DNA from: Pararge aegeria
Taxonomy: Eukaryota; Arthropoda; Insecta; Lepidoptera; Nymphalidae
Assembly: GCF_905163445.1 (NCBI RefSeq)
Contig: NC_053183.1
Location: 16,926,001 to 16,990,000, forward strand
DNA length: 64,000 nt
Direction of reading: 5' to 3'
This document shows positions 56,601 to 64,000 of the stretch, piece after piece. Within the stretch, counting starts at the first letter, position 1. Every line of letters begins with the position of its first letter. The notes beneath the pieces are model-generated. The model did not search any database and was not told where the DNA came from. It saw only the letters and a program-made list of their open reading frames with translations. Made by a program: the position numbers and the translations under genes.

Positions 56601-57638
56601 ACAATAGCCACAATGTGCGCTTCCCATTTTAGATCACTGCTTATGATCACGCCTAGGTCTTTGTTATGTATCTACAATATGGCAAATAAATTAATATTAT
56701 TATTATTATTATATTATTATTTAAGTCGAAAATTACTAAGTATATAATTTTATAATTTTTATTAGTGTTTTTACCTACACTTGTAGGAATTAACAATTTT
56801 ATTAATTCAAATGCATATAAAAAATTTCGAAAGCGACAGAATTTTGACCTGCGCCTCTGGCAATCGCGGCATAAGCGCTTTTAACAATTAAGCTGCGGGT
56901 CTCCTACCATTGATGCCGAAATTAGTATTTGCCCTTTAAATCAGTGTTATAGCGACTGTAGCGTCATCTAGTAGGAAACGTTGCAGTGCCGATCTAAGTT
57001 TATCAAAGGTCCATATTACAATGAGACACGTTTGAAACAAGAGATGACACATTGCTTTTTTTAATTTATTAAAAAAAAATGAATTTTGAATTTATAAAAC
57101 TGACTATATATACTTTGTATATACTTTCCTTCAAGTATTGTAGCAGCGAGCGGATTTGCGTTTTTTTTAACTTATGAGGGCTTTATGGGGAAGTTTCTAA
57201 TCAATGTATTGTTAAAACTAAGTACCATGACTTAAATATTGGATAAGGATAAGGTAGGGCAGGTGATTTAGGGCTAAGAAAGGTATAAAAGGCGACACAT
57301 TTGGATAACTTTTCCCTTAACAATTATTCATTGTAAAGCCAACATCTCCTGAGGATGCTCCGGTGTCGGAGCGAACAGTGCCTAGAGGGTACATTGCCGA
57401 AGATAAGTTTGGTGTGGAGTATAAGGATTAAAGAAATTATAAATTACACCATACGATTCTCCTTATTTTCATAACATACCTACCATGACTTAAGTAATAA
57501 TTAGTACAATATTTAAACTTGTATAGTTTTAAAGTAGACGGATTAAAAAAAAATCTATCTCTCACCGAGTTCATAGTCCTGAGGAAAGGCGTTGGCGCTT
57601 ACGGCCAGTGCCAAAAAAGCAACGAAGACAACTTTCAT
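47699..57638 (-). CDS. Gene 4: secreted group 7 allergen-like (TULIP-type) protein, 223 aa, 7 coding exons
   Basis: Coding exons in transcript order: 57638-57566, 55507-55375, 53431-53295, 51766-51706, 50799-50691, 49497-49402, 47761-47699 (TAG). Exon 1 encodes the signal peptide MKVVFVAFLALAVSANA followed by FPQDYEL. Exon 2 encodes a charged helix (VENTIRRAFEAVSREIRE) and the turn RGWDPAQI, the best match to a D-P turn after helix 1 in group 7 allergens. Exon 3 carries VGRVNYNAVTGRLTIDFGLP. Exon 5 ends in HGRIQ. Exon 6 (SNLRLTVQGVDHS and following) shares 22 of 32 residues with gene 5. The mature chain has no cysteine. Exons 3 and 5 are each one codon shorter than in genes 1-3. A SINE lies 14 bp beyond the exon 5 donor. 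Gene 4 and gene 5 are the closest pair in the array. Confidence 0.82.
47880..48050 (-). mobile_element. Non-LTR 3' end (N3), just 5' (plus strand) of gene 4 last intron sequence
   Basis: ATGAATGAATGAAC, TTGTACACCAC, GGCGGCATTATCGC, GGCAACCAAAGGCG and GGTAGGTGGTG in order. It lies 120 bp from the gene 4 terminal exon, inside the last intron. Confidence 0.6.
48555..48850 (+). repeat. SINE-like S3
   Basis: TCCCTGGCGCAACGTTGAGC, GGTTTGATTCCCAA, the body through GTCGCGTAGAAACCGATGTC to CTACCAGGTGAGATTGCAAT. Confidence 0.6.
48897..49225 (+). repeat. SINE S2, near complete
   Basis: Head AGCGGTGATAGCCCAGTG, B-box region AGTTTGAATCCC and a complete body to GGTTGACAGGATGATAATG. In the last intron of gene 4; a second, shorter S2 piece is at 48283-48435. 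Confidence 0.62.
50265..50388 (+). mobile_element. Non-LTR RT C-terminal fragment
   Basis: The open stretch reads FEHSIIVQATELWNAISTTH, then SLDIFKHAVKAHLEQ and TAA. The ELWNAIS...FK..VK..L pattern is typical of RT ORF ends. In an intron of gene 4. Confidence 0.5.
50425..50677 (+). repeat. SINE S2 next to a splice donor
   Basis: S2 with B box AGTTCGAATCCC and a full body. Its end (GGTTGATATGATGA) lies 14 bp beyond the exon 5 boundary of gene 4 (50691). Confidence 0.62.
50812..50960. mobile_element. Helitron-like terminal fragments
   Basis: A 5'-type end (CTTACTAATATTATAAATGG) and, 110 bp on, an inverted 3'-type end (CTAGCTGTGGCCCGCGGC). Confidence 0.4.
51174..51511 (+). mobile_element. Non-LTR C-terminal ORF fragment (family N4), with internal insertion
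   Basis: A second copy of the 2885-3202 fragment, in the intron between exons 4 and 5 of gene 4. It is collinear through AAKMWNALPVTVFPATYNLS. About 20 extra bases (around 51436-51457) then break the frame before the conserved tail ending in TAG. The open frame extends upstream to 51003 through unrelated sequence. Non-functional fragment. Confidence 0.72.
52198..52444 (-). repeat. SINE S1
   Basis: Full S1 layout between exons 3 and 4 of gene 4. Confidence 0.66.
52590..52692 (+). repeat. SINE S2, 3' part
   Basis: CAACCTGCACTGGGCCAGGG to GGTTGATATAATG. Confidence 0.5.
52745..53148 (-). mobile_element. Non-autonomous Helitron-like element HN1, near complete
   Basis: Left edge ACTAGCGTACCCAGCCCGCT and TCGGCGGGCT give the 3' hairpin and CTAG end on the minus strand. 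The right edge gives the TCTATCTATACATGTATAGA start. A separate 5' fragment of the same family is at 52465-52560. Confidence 0.65.
54125..54585 (+). mobile_element. Non-LTR RT C-terminal region (RTE-like), degraded
   Basis: Reads EIIRHIQLEWVAFGKLRDIF, SKIPQCLRTKVFEQRV and VMTYASETWSLTMGLMRRLR. Across frameshifts come RNEEIRRRTGVTDRAQRVA and a WKQAAQDRGFWNL-like end. The motif order (AFGKL, PVMTYxSETW, RRTGVTD, AQDR..W) is characteristic of RTE-type elements. In an intron of gene 4. Confidence 0.72.
54588..54805 (-). repeat. SINE-like S3
   Basis: Reverse copy: CGGTTTCTACGCGACATCGC, then GGGGATCGAAATCGGGACCT and GCGCCAGGGAGATCG. Confidence 0.55.
55045..55350 (+). mobile_element. Non-LTR 3' end (N1) with ORF tail
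   Basis: The last codons read YYNIKDYLNDKKAWV and stop, followed by the N1 3' UTR and a run of GAATTT units. It ends about 25 bp before the exon 2 donor of gene 4. Confidence 0.7.
55645..55850. repeat. Foldback MITE M7, copy 2
   Basis: GTATGCAGATGATATAAAAC, GAAGAAAATCTAC on the left; GGGGATTTTCTTCATTTTAT and ATCATCTGCATGAC on the right. Same family as 21140-21350. Intron 1 of gene 4. Confidence 0.55.
56085..56655 (-). mobile_element. Non-LTR RT C-terminal region (CR1/L2-like), frameshifted
   Basis: The minus strand reads ISSDLKWEAHIVAIVSKVNS, then YKTYVRPLLEYAFQVWSPY and VKDIEGLERF. A frameshift near 56410 follows, after which GDLIETYKILNKYYNIPNF and QFKDRLDKHQKDKERKK are readable. The 3' end carries ATAATAATA repeats (56049-56065). 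The YVRPxLEYA..VWSP and GDLIETYKI motifs define the thumb region of CR1/L2/jockey-like elements; the clade is inferred. In intron 1 of gene 4. Confidence 0.75.
56755..57000 (-). repeat. S4 repeat copy
   Basis: TACACTTGTAGGAATTAACA, TTTTGACCTGCGCCTCTGGC, TGATGCCGAAATTAGTATTT and AGCGACTGTAGCGTCATCTA. Confidence 0.5.
57305..57480 (+). repeat. MITE-like repeat M1
   Basis: TTAACAATTATTCATTGTAA, then CCTGAGGATGCTCCGGTGTC and TTGGTGTGGAGTATAAGGAT. About 85 bp from exon 1 of gene 4. Confidence 0.52.
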
Positions 57639-58330
57639 CGTGGATTAAGTCAAATCTGAAAATATATAAATATATATTATATAATTCATAACATTTTTTT
57701 TTTAATAATATTGGGTATGAACAAAATAGAGCATTAGTATTGAATGACACTTAAAGATGGAGCTAAAAAAAAATACCCAGCTACCTCAACTTGTTTTTTT
57801 TTAATTGTTTTAGGACCGATGGACGGAAACCCAAGATTATGAACAATATAGATCATTAGTATTTTATGACACTTTAAGATGGTTCTAAAAAAAAACCAGC
57901 TACCTCAACTTTTTTTAGCGTTCGGAACTCTCACAGTTTTAAGAATGGGAATAAACTAATTGCCACTATCTGACTGCAATGGGGAAATTTTATAGTAAAA
58001 GCCTCATGCTTTAAATAAGCCTATTTGGATGCAAAAGAGTTGACCTTAAATTGGATTCAACAAACAGAGATTATCCAAGACACAGTCTCAACTAGTTCGG
58101 AGAACAGGTACGCTTTTTATTTGATTCTGTTTTGTTTTTCTTTATAACAATAAAACATCTTAATTTTCTTAATTTTTTCTGAGAAGACATTTATTTAAAA
58201 AACAATTCACTGATATAACACTACAATGAATACGTAACTGTTACGCCTGCCAATATGAGCAATTTTCATATGCTGAAATTAGACCTCATGAAGCTTATGT
58301 ACGGATACGGTACGCACACAAACACTTATT

Positions 58331-58476
58331 ATTTCTTATATACAGTTCAACGGGTACAAGCCACCTCGACTCGTGTCCCGTCCCGTCGTCACCACGATCC
58401 ATGCAACTGTTTCAAAATATCGACAAATCCAAAAACATTATCGTGGCATGTACCCGTTGAACTATATATAAGAAAT
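58331..58476. repeat. 28-bp inverted repeat enclosing 90 bp
   Basis: Arms 58331-58358 (ATTTCTTATATACAGTTCAA, CGGGTACA) and 58449-58476, one mismatch. The enclosed 90 bp are GC-richer and not recognised. In the leader intron of gene 4, 60 bp from the first exon. Confidence 0.85.
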
Positions 58477-58535
58477 GTTGATGAACCGCGAAAATCTTAG
58501 TTTAAAATCTTTAACACCTATTATTATATTCTTAC

Positions 58536-58588
58536 CTTTGTAGCTGAGAAAGAACCATGGGACGATATTTGTGAGACTGCTTTATATA
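58536..58588 (-). promoter_or_regulatory. Gene 4 promoter: TATA box and tiny non-coding first exon
   Basis: TATATAAA reads at 58588-58581 on the minus strand. The leader ends in CAGCTACAAAG before GTAAGAAT (donor at 58535) and is spliced to 57655. An ATG in a strong context (CCCATGG) at 58558-58556 sits exactly where transcription should begin. If it is transcribed it opens a reading frame that is out of frame with the signal peptide. Confidence 0.6.
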
Positions 58589-59184
58589 CTGCAAAATAGT
58601 CTGATTAAAAATCTCTAATTATGATATTTTTGATAAATCGCTAATTTAATCGCATAAGTGCAATCATGTTATTGCCAAGCAACGCATCTTTAGTGATTTG
58701 CTGATAAACGATTGTAGGTTGTATATCCTAAATGCAACATCGCGAATAAACGAATAGGTATGATAATTAATTTTGAAAAACTGCCCTAAGATTACCTGAA
58801 CTATATTTTTTTAGAGCGGTGCCGCCTGCCACAAGTGCAAGTAGTAGTACTAGTAACTTACTAGGATGACCCCAATTTCAATGCATTATTTTGCTGTACG
58901 AAACGAAATAAATATTTTAAATTTAAATTTAATTGCAGATATTGCATAATGAAATGATAAAGCATTACAAATTTGTTCCACAAATAAAAGAAAATACAAC
59001 CAAATGGAACCACTCTTTTTTATAAGTGGGTTAATAATGACTGTTTTATTACAAAATTAATTAATAAAATTATTAATTTTATGGTTACTTACAAAATACA
59101 AAAAATCAAACATTGTAGAGTGTAGACGCATAATCAGCGTCGTTGCGCCCGCCGCGCGAGTAGTAATTTTAAGATGGATTTTTA

Positions 59185-59240
59185 TAGAAGCCTCCAAATA
59201 GCCTCCCAATATAATAGTAACACGTATTTGGAGGCTTCTA
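59185..59240. repeat. 16-bp inverted repeat
   Basis: Arms 59185-59200 (TAGAAGCCTCCAAATA) and 59225-59240. A further one is at 59382-59396 with 59422-59436 (ACATAAAAAAGACCA). Confidence 0.82.
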
Positions 59241-59447
59241 ATTTATAAGTATATACTATATTTATAAGTATAGTCGGTTCTTTTAATTTATAAGTGACGT
59301 AGGAAATAAATTAAATTAAAATTATATTAAGTTGAATTTTGTTAATGTTTTCCAAACGTTCCCGAAACCAAAAAAGACCACACATAAAAAAGACCACTAT
59401 TGTGCCACTTTTGTGGCTTTCTGGTCTTTTTTATGTAGCCCTGTATT

Positions 59448-59700
59448 GACGGCCGATTGACACAGTTGGCAACGACCCTGCTTTCTCAGTCCAAGACCGT
59501 GGGTTCGATTTCCGAGGGTGGGGAAAATGTTTGTGTGATGAACAGGAATGATTTTCAGTGTCTGGGTGTCTTATCTGTATTTTATAAGTATTTACGTATA
59601 TTATTTAAAAAAATATTCATCAGTCATCTTAGAAACCACACAAGCTACGCTTGCTTTGAGGCTAGAAGGCGATGTGTGTATTGTCATAGAATATTTATTT
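59448..59700 (+). repeat. SINE S1, forward
   Basis: CGGCCGATTGACACAGTTGG head, GGGTTCGATTTCC B box, complete body and a TATTTATTTATTTT tail. Confidence 0.64.
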
Positions 59701-61539
59701 ATTTTTATTAAAAAAAAAAATTGCCGACCTTATTTATTTTTGTGTTCCAAATCCTAAGGTTATCTGGCAGAGAATGCTACTAAGCGATAAGCTCACCTTT
59801 CTACTTTTAGTTTCAACTTATCCTTTTGATTTTTTAAATTTTTGTGTATAAATAAATATAGAAATAAAGCTAATTATTATTATTAGATTGTTATCCGTTA
59901 TCAGATTCCGTTATAAGATTGTTATCCGTTGTTTATCTTACATCCATCCATCTGTATGTCCGTGTAACAGTATCACTACCTTTTTTCTACTCGGATTAGA
60001 ATTTAGTTTAAACTAGTACCGAATATTACAAGTCAATGGTCTCTCTTACCTGTGACAAAACAGTACCTACCGATCTTATATATCTTGAAATTTGATGCAA
60101 GGTTAAGGTTTTTTCTGCACAAGTAAGATGAATTGAAGCCGAAAATGTGATCAAGATTTTAAAGTATCGTTACTGGGACATCCGGTATATCATAAAATAT
60201 AAGAGTTTGCATTCGTACATTCTAAAATAAGTGTTTTATTATCTTTTTCAATAAAAACATTTTATTTGCATAAAACATGAACGCATTTTATAGGTGTACA
60301 TGTTTAATCACAATCTATGACATGCAAATCTTTATTTATAAAATTTAATTTACATAATAACAAAACTCATCAAATGTAGAATGTAAATATCAAAAATGTC
60401 ATATATTTAACTCTCTCTCTCTTCGCGAGAGCCTGTATTCAGCAGGTTAAATGTTTGTTAACACAAACTTCCCCTTGGAATAATGCGTTTTTTAGGCCAT
60501 GAACAAGTTCCGTTTAGTTCCTGGATACATTCTATATAAAACTATTTATCATAATTAATCGAAGTTGATTGGATATCTTGACTTAGCTTATCGGCTTAGC
60601 TGCAAATGCAATTATGTATTTTTTATATTTTCGAAGGCCACGGTACAATTTATTAAATTTTTTATCGATTTACAAATGAAAAGTACTTATTCACTCATTG
60701 GCCGACTAACGTACTTATTAACCCTAGGAGCGAGTAATCTAAAAAAAAATACAGTATGTTATAAAATGTTGACACAGTCCTTACAATGTGGACAAGGAAT
60801 ATGGCCTGATTCTTCAAAATTCCTACCGGAAAGAGGACCTTGCAGTGCCATGTCAGGTAAACTCGACGTGTGCCTGAGCGCTATGCCATTTTGATTCGTT
60901 CGGTTAAAAGAAGACCAGCATTCGGACAAGGGTGCACTATCCTGGATACATCGGTAAAAAAAAACTCAAATTGTTTAACTGGTGGCTCATGATCCGAAGA
61001 AGTGCTGGTTTTTCTATAGCAATACGCAGCGAAACTTGCAGTAAGTGGGGCTGAAACCAAATCCGGGAGCGCACGACAACTTTGCATCGGGACACCATGG
61101 GAGGGTTTATGGCCCTTCCAGGTGTAGGACTGACAGGACAGGCTGGGCAGCAAATGGTTTCCAATTGCTCTACCGCATTGCTGCCCCTAATATTGGAGGT
61201 ATGACCAGTCCCAAGACCTGGTGGATGAGGGTAGTGTTTGACAAAATCAGGTATATTTCCAAATACCGCCCAGCAGTTGGTGGGGGCAGTTGGTAGTATC
61301 GGATCGACTGTTTCCACTTGGAGATATTCACCCGATTGTAGGCTGGACACAGGAGGTTTCTCTTCCACCTCTCTTCCCTTATGGTCCCTTCGGAAGACTT
61401 TATAAGGGTTATCTTAGCGTTCCCGTAGCTCTGTTGGTCACGGTGGGTCGTAGAATGAAAGTTTTCGTGGGAAAATTGCTTAGGTATCAGAAGTTGGTGG
61501 TACGCGGACGAAGTCGCAGAGAATTTACATCATATAAAA

Positions 61540-61690
61540 AGCGGTGATAACTAGTTGGTTCGGCCAATTTTTTAGGGGACCGAGTTCGATTCCCGGAAAG
61601 CAATGCAATAAAATATCACTTGATTTAAGGCTAAAAGGAAAATATAGTGACGAAACCTAATTGCCAGAGAGTTCTTCAACATGCAATAGT
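61540..61690 (+). repeat. SINE S2-like head, diverged
   Basis: AGCGGTGATAACTAGTTGG head, GAGTTCGATTCCC B box, then a truncated body. Confidence 0.45.
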
Positions 61691-61829
61691 CCCATTCAAA
61701 GAGCTGTTCCGAATCACGGAGAAATAGCAGCACAAAAGTTTACAAACTCCTTTTGGGGTAGGTAAGTCCCGCAAAGTGCTACAAAGAAAGCTATGTTGTT
61801 AGTCTTTCTTCTGGACATAATTCGCAAAG

Positions 61830-62145
61830 AGAAATTTCGTAGGGGAACCCGAGTGAACTTATAATAATAATAATAATAATTGTTTTCAAGAGTCTTAAAG
61901 GATTAGCAATTTGAAGTGGCAGTGGATGGGTTATGTCTGTTGTAGGACCGATGGCCGTTGGGGCAGACGCATTGAGGAGTGGAGACCACGAATCCGTAAC
62001 CACAGTTTAGGATGACCTCGGAAGCGAGAAAGTGGCTAGATGAGAAAGGCGAAGGACCGCGCATGGTAGCACGCTCTTGAAAAGGCTGATGTTCAGCAAT
62101 GGACGCTCGAAGGCCGTTTTCGATGATTGGGTAGATATGTCATGG
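61830..62145 (+). mobile_element. RTE-like ORF end fragment
   Basis: Readable are the CRTDGRWGRRIEEWRPRIRN-like stretch (61945-62000) and WMTSEARKWLDEKGEGPRMV (62000-62070), matching the distal end of RTE-type ORFs. Interrupted by a TAA-repeat expansion at 61861-61880. Confidence 0.5.
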
Positions 62146-62609
62146 ATGCTACATGAACTGTTGAACATAGATAGCTAAACTAAACTAAATTTGCAGGTCT
62201 TAAAATAGTCCTGTCCGTTTTCACAAGAAAGCACAGTGTAAATAATTAACACACTTTAAAACCTTTCATTTTAATTTGTTTAAAGAAATGAGCACAGCTT
62301 AATCCGCACCAATTTGCAACTTCTAAACAATTTCTATTGTTTTAAATGAATATTTGGTGACAGACCTGTTTAAAACAAATCTGTAAACTATACTAACTAA
62401 ACAAGTCTAAAAATAGTGCAACCTGTCCGATAGGGAGTACAAATTAGTCTGTTTTTAGCTAATTTAGCTTAGTTTAAACATTTGCGTACAACAGAATTGA
62501 CCTCACCAAATGAACTATAAGAGGTTACAAAATCAAAAACGGAGATGTAATTTTTTTAATATGTATTTTGTATATGCAGATTAACACAAAATGTACGTTA
62601 AAATATTCC

Positions 62610-62615
62610 TTTATT
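62610..62615 (-). terminator. Possible polyadenylation signal of gene 5
   Basis: AATAAA on the minus strand about 190 nt after the gene 5 stop codon. Confidence 0.35.
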
Positions 62616-62806
62616 ACATTAATTTATCGTTAGTAACAATAATCTTAGCATTTTGTATTGACTACAAAACGTCATGATTAGATAATATAGTTGTTGTTTT
62701 GGCTGATAAAAGTAACTTTACTGACACGTTTGTTAACTTGAAAAATTAAAACTAATTGCTCAGATAGTTTTGGAGTAACGAAATTATTGTTTCTCTCTCG
62801 AGGCTT

Positions 62807-63849
62807 CTAATTCAAAAGCTCGTTGAGGAGATTCTTGACGAATTCAGCTAGTGCGCTTTCGATTGCAACCTGGAAAGATAATTTAATTTAGAAAAGAAGA
62901 AGAAGAAATACTTTATTCCACACAAACATCAAAATATACATAAAATATAGAATAAGCAAAAGAACAAGAATTGTAGGCATGCAAAGGCGGCCTTATTGCT
63001 GCAAGCCATCTCTTACAGACAACCTGTGGCAGTGGCAGTGTGTATAAATACATATAAATATAGTGAAGTGTAAGAAAAGTGTTTTTTAATACAATAAAGT
63101 TTCACAATTAAAAGTTAATGCAAGTTTTTAGGCGGTGATAGCCTAGTGGCACTGGCCTTACTTTTCGGAGTTTTGTGCGTTTTTAATTTATCAATTAAAT
63201 GTCACTTCCTTTAACGGTAAAGGATAAAATTGTGGGAAACCTGCATGTGAACGTTCTCGATAATATTCTAAGGGGCGAGTCAACCAATACGCACTGGGCC
63301 AGCGTGGTGGACTATGGCCTATCATTCATTCATTCATTCAAAATGCAACTTTTTGAGGATACTTTTTATCCTGGAAAAATAAAGGGTTTCTAATAAATTA
63401 ATCATAACATTTGTCTTGTAATATATGTAAGGTATACTTTGCTCAACCGCAGAAACAATCTTAACATAATTTAATTCAGAGATAGATTGAATCCTGAAGA
63501 TATTCAAAGAATACTTGGAAAGCCAAAAAATAAAACGAATTTGCGTTAAAAGTTGCAATCACGGTCAGAGCCACTGCGTATTGAGTATCAAGTGTGTGGC
63601 TCGTTTCCTATGTATTATTGCGAACGCGAGTGATACCGAATAGAACAACTGGCCTTATATAAAAGACCATACGCTTTTGCCCTAGCACTGTGTACTGTAT
63701 TTTAGGTTTGTAGCCATAAAGCGCACAAAAAAGAGTGTACAAAACATGCTAACCTTGTTCAGCACAAACCACCTGGGGAGACGAACGTTTAAGAAGTCAT
63801 TCAATTCATCAGAATAATCAGTTCCTTGGGCAGTAATCCTAAGATTGCT
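62807..63849 (-). CDS. Gene 5 (partial): last two coding exons of a fifth array member
   Basis: Only the 3' part lies in the window. Exon 6 is 63849-63754 (96 nt, phase 0, preceded by a T-rich tract and CAG, followed by GTTAGC). It encodes SNLRITAQGTDYSDELNDFL, then an NVRLPRW segment. Exon 7 is 62869-62807 and encodes VAIESALAEFVKNLLNELLN followed by TAG. Exon 6 is identical to gene 4 at 22 of 32 positions and has the same length and phase, so this is the neighbour copy. Exons 1-5 and the promoter should lie beyond position 64000 on the minus strand. A possible polyadenylation signal is at 62610-62615. Confidence 0.78.
62905..63055 (-). mobile_element. Non-LTR 3' end (N3-related variant)
   Basis: ATACTTTATTCCACACAAAC, then GGCGGCCTTATTGC and CAGACAACCTGTGGCAG. 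Same layout as N3, diverged. In the last intron of gene 5. Confidence 0.5.
63131..63325 (+). repeat. SINE S2, reduced
   Basis: GGCGGTGATAGCCTAGTGG, AACGGTAAAGGATAAAATTG and GGGCCAGCGTGGTGGACTAT. In the last intron of gene 5. Confidence 0.55.
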
Positions 63850-63884
63850 CTGAAAAAATAAAAAAATAAATAAATAATAAATAA

Positions 63885-64000
63885 ATATACTAAGAGAATA
63901 CACACATCGCCACCTAGCCCCAAAGTAAGCGTAGCTTGTGTTATGGGTACTAAGATGACTGATGAATATTTTTTTTACGAATAATATACATAAATACTTA
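63885..64000 (-). repeat. SINE S1, cut by the window edge
   Basis: Begins with the S1 tail and CACATCGCCACCTAGCCCCA, and continues past the edge. Confidence 0.62.

Larger units (their letters stand above)
58590..62605. other. Intergenic: gene 4 promoter to gene 5 end
   Basis: 58590-59160 and 59720-60560 show no clear feature. Then small hairpins, an S1, a GC-richer unexplained block (60780-61540), an S2-like head and an RTE fragment; 62160-62600 is plain AT-rich DNA. Confidence 0.45.

Noticed and set aside
5333..57638. Juvenile hormone binding protein / takeout identity for the array
   Set aside because: The mature chains of genes 2-4 have no cysteine, whereas that family usually keeps N-terminal cysteine pairs; a group 7 allergen-like assignment fits the layout better, though a profile search is still decisive.

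Overview
This is eukaryotic, AT-rich insect DNA with long repeat-filled introns. The tRNA-headed SINEs, the non-LTR retrotransposon 3' ends and the small Helitron-like elements are of kinds common in Lepidoptera. A butterfly or moth is likely, perhaps a nymphalid, but the group is inferred from repeat style only.

The genic content is a tandem array of five related, intron-rich genes, all on the minus strand. I assembled them exon by exon from splice signals and reading phase: gene 1 (CDS 5333-14428, 226 aa), gene 2 (20491-27221, 225 aa), gene 3 (35634-42893, 239 aa), gene 4 (47699-57638, 223 aa) and the last two exons of gene 5 (62807-63849, continuing past the right edge). Each complete gene encodes a signal peptide and a mature chain of about 205-220 residues. 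All share one intron phase pattern (1,2,1,2,0,0) and a 61-nt fourth coding exon. The chain layout (N-terminal helix, D-P turn, beta-rich middle, two C-terminal helical exons) resembles group 7 mite-allergen-like/TULIP secreted lipid-binding proteins; this name is an inference. Each complete gene has a TATA box, a non-coding first exon of about 20 nt, then an intron before the signal-peptide exon.

Everything else is repeats and fragments. There are about 16 copies of one tRNA-headed SINE (S1), about 15 segments of a second (S2), and two further tRNA-like families (S3, S4). Several non-LTR families are present as 3' ends, some still carrying the C-terminal end of a reverse-transcriptase ORF. 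Non-autonomous Helitron-like elements include a family of about 380-400 bp with three near-complete copies. There are also MITE-like foldback elements and microsatellites.

Two signals stand out beyond the gene array. First, at least fifteen local, near-perfect inverted repeats with short loops are scattered through the window. Some lie inside repeat copies whose sister copies lack them, so the inverted arm can be recognised as a new local duplication (template-switch signature, or a sequencing foldback artefact). Second, an isolated, splice-bounded exon at 2346-2432 on the plus strand matches what I remember of the RNA-recognition region of CNOT4, with no neighbouring CNOT4 exons visible.

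No rRNA, functional tRNA, CRISPR or bacterial-type operon was seen.
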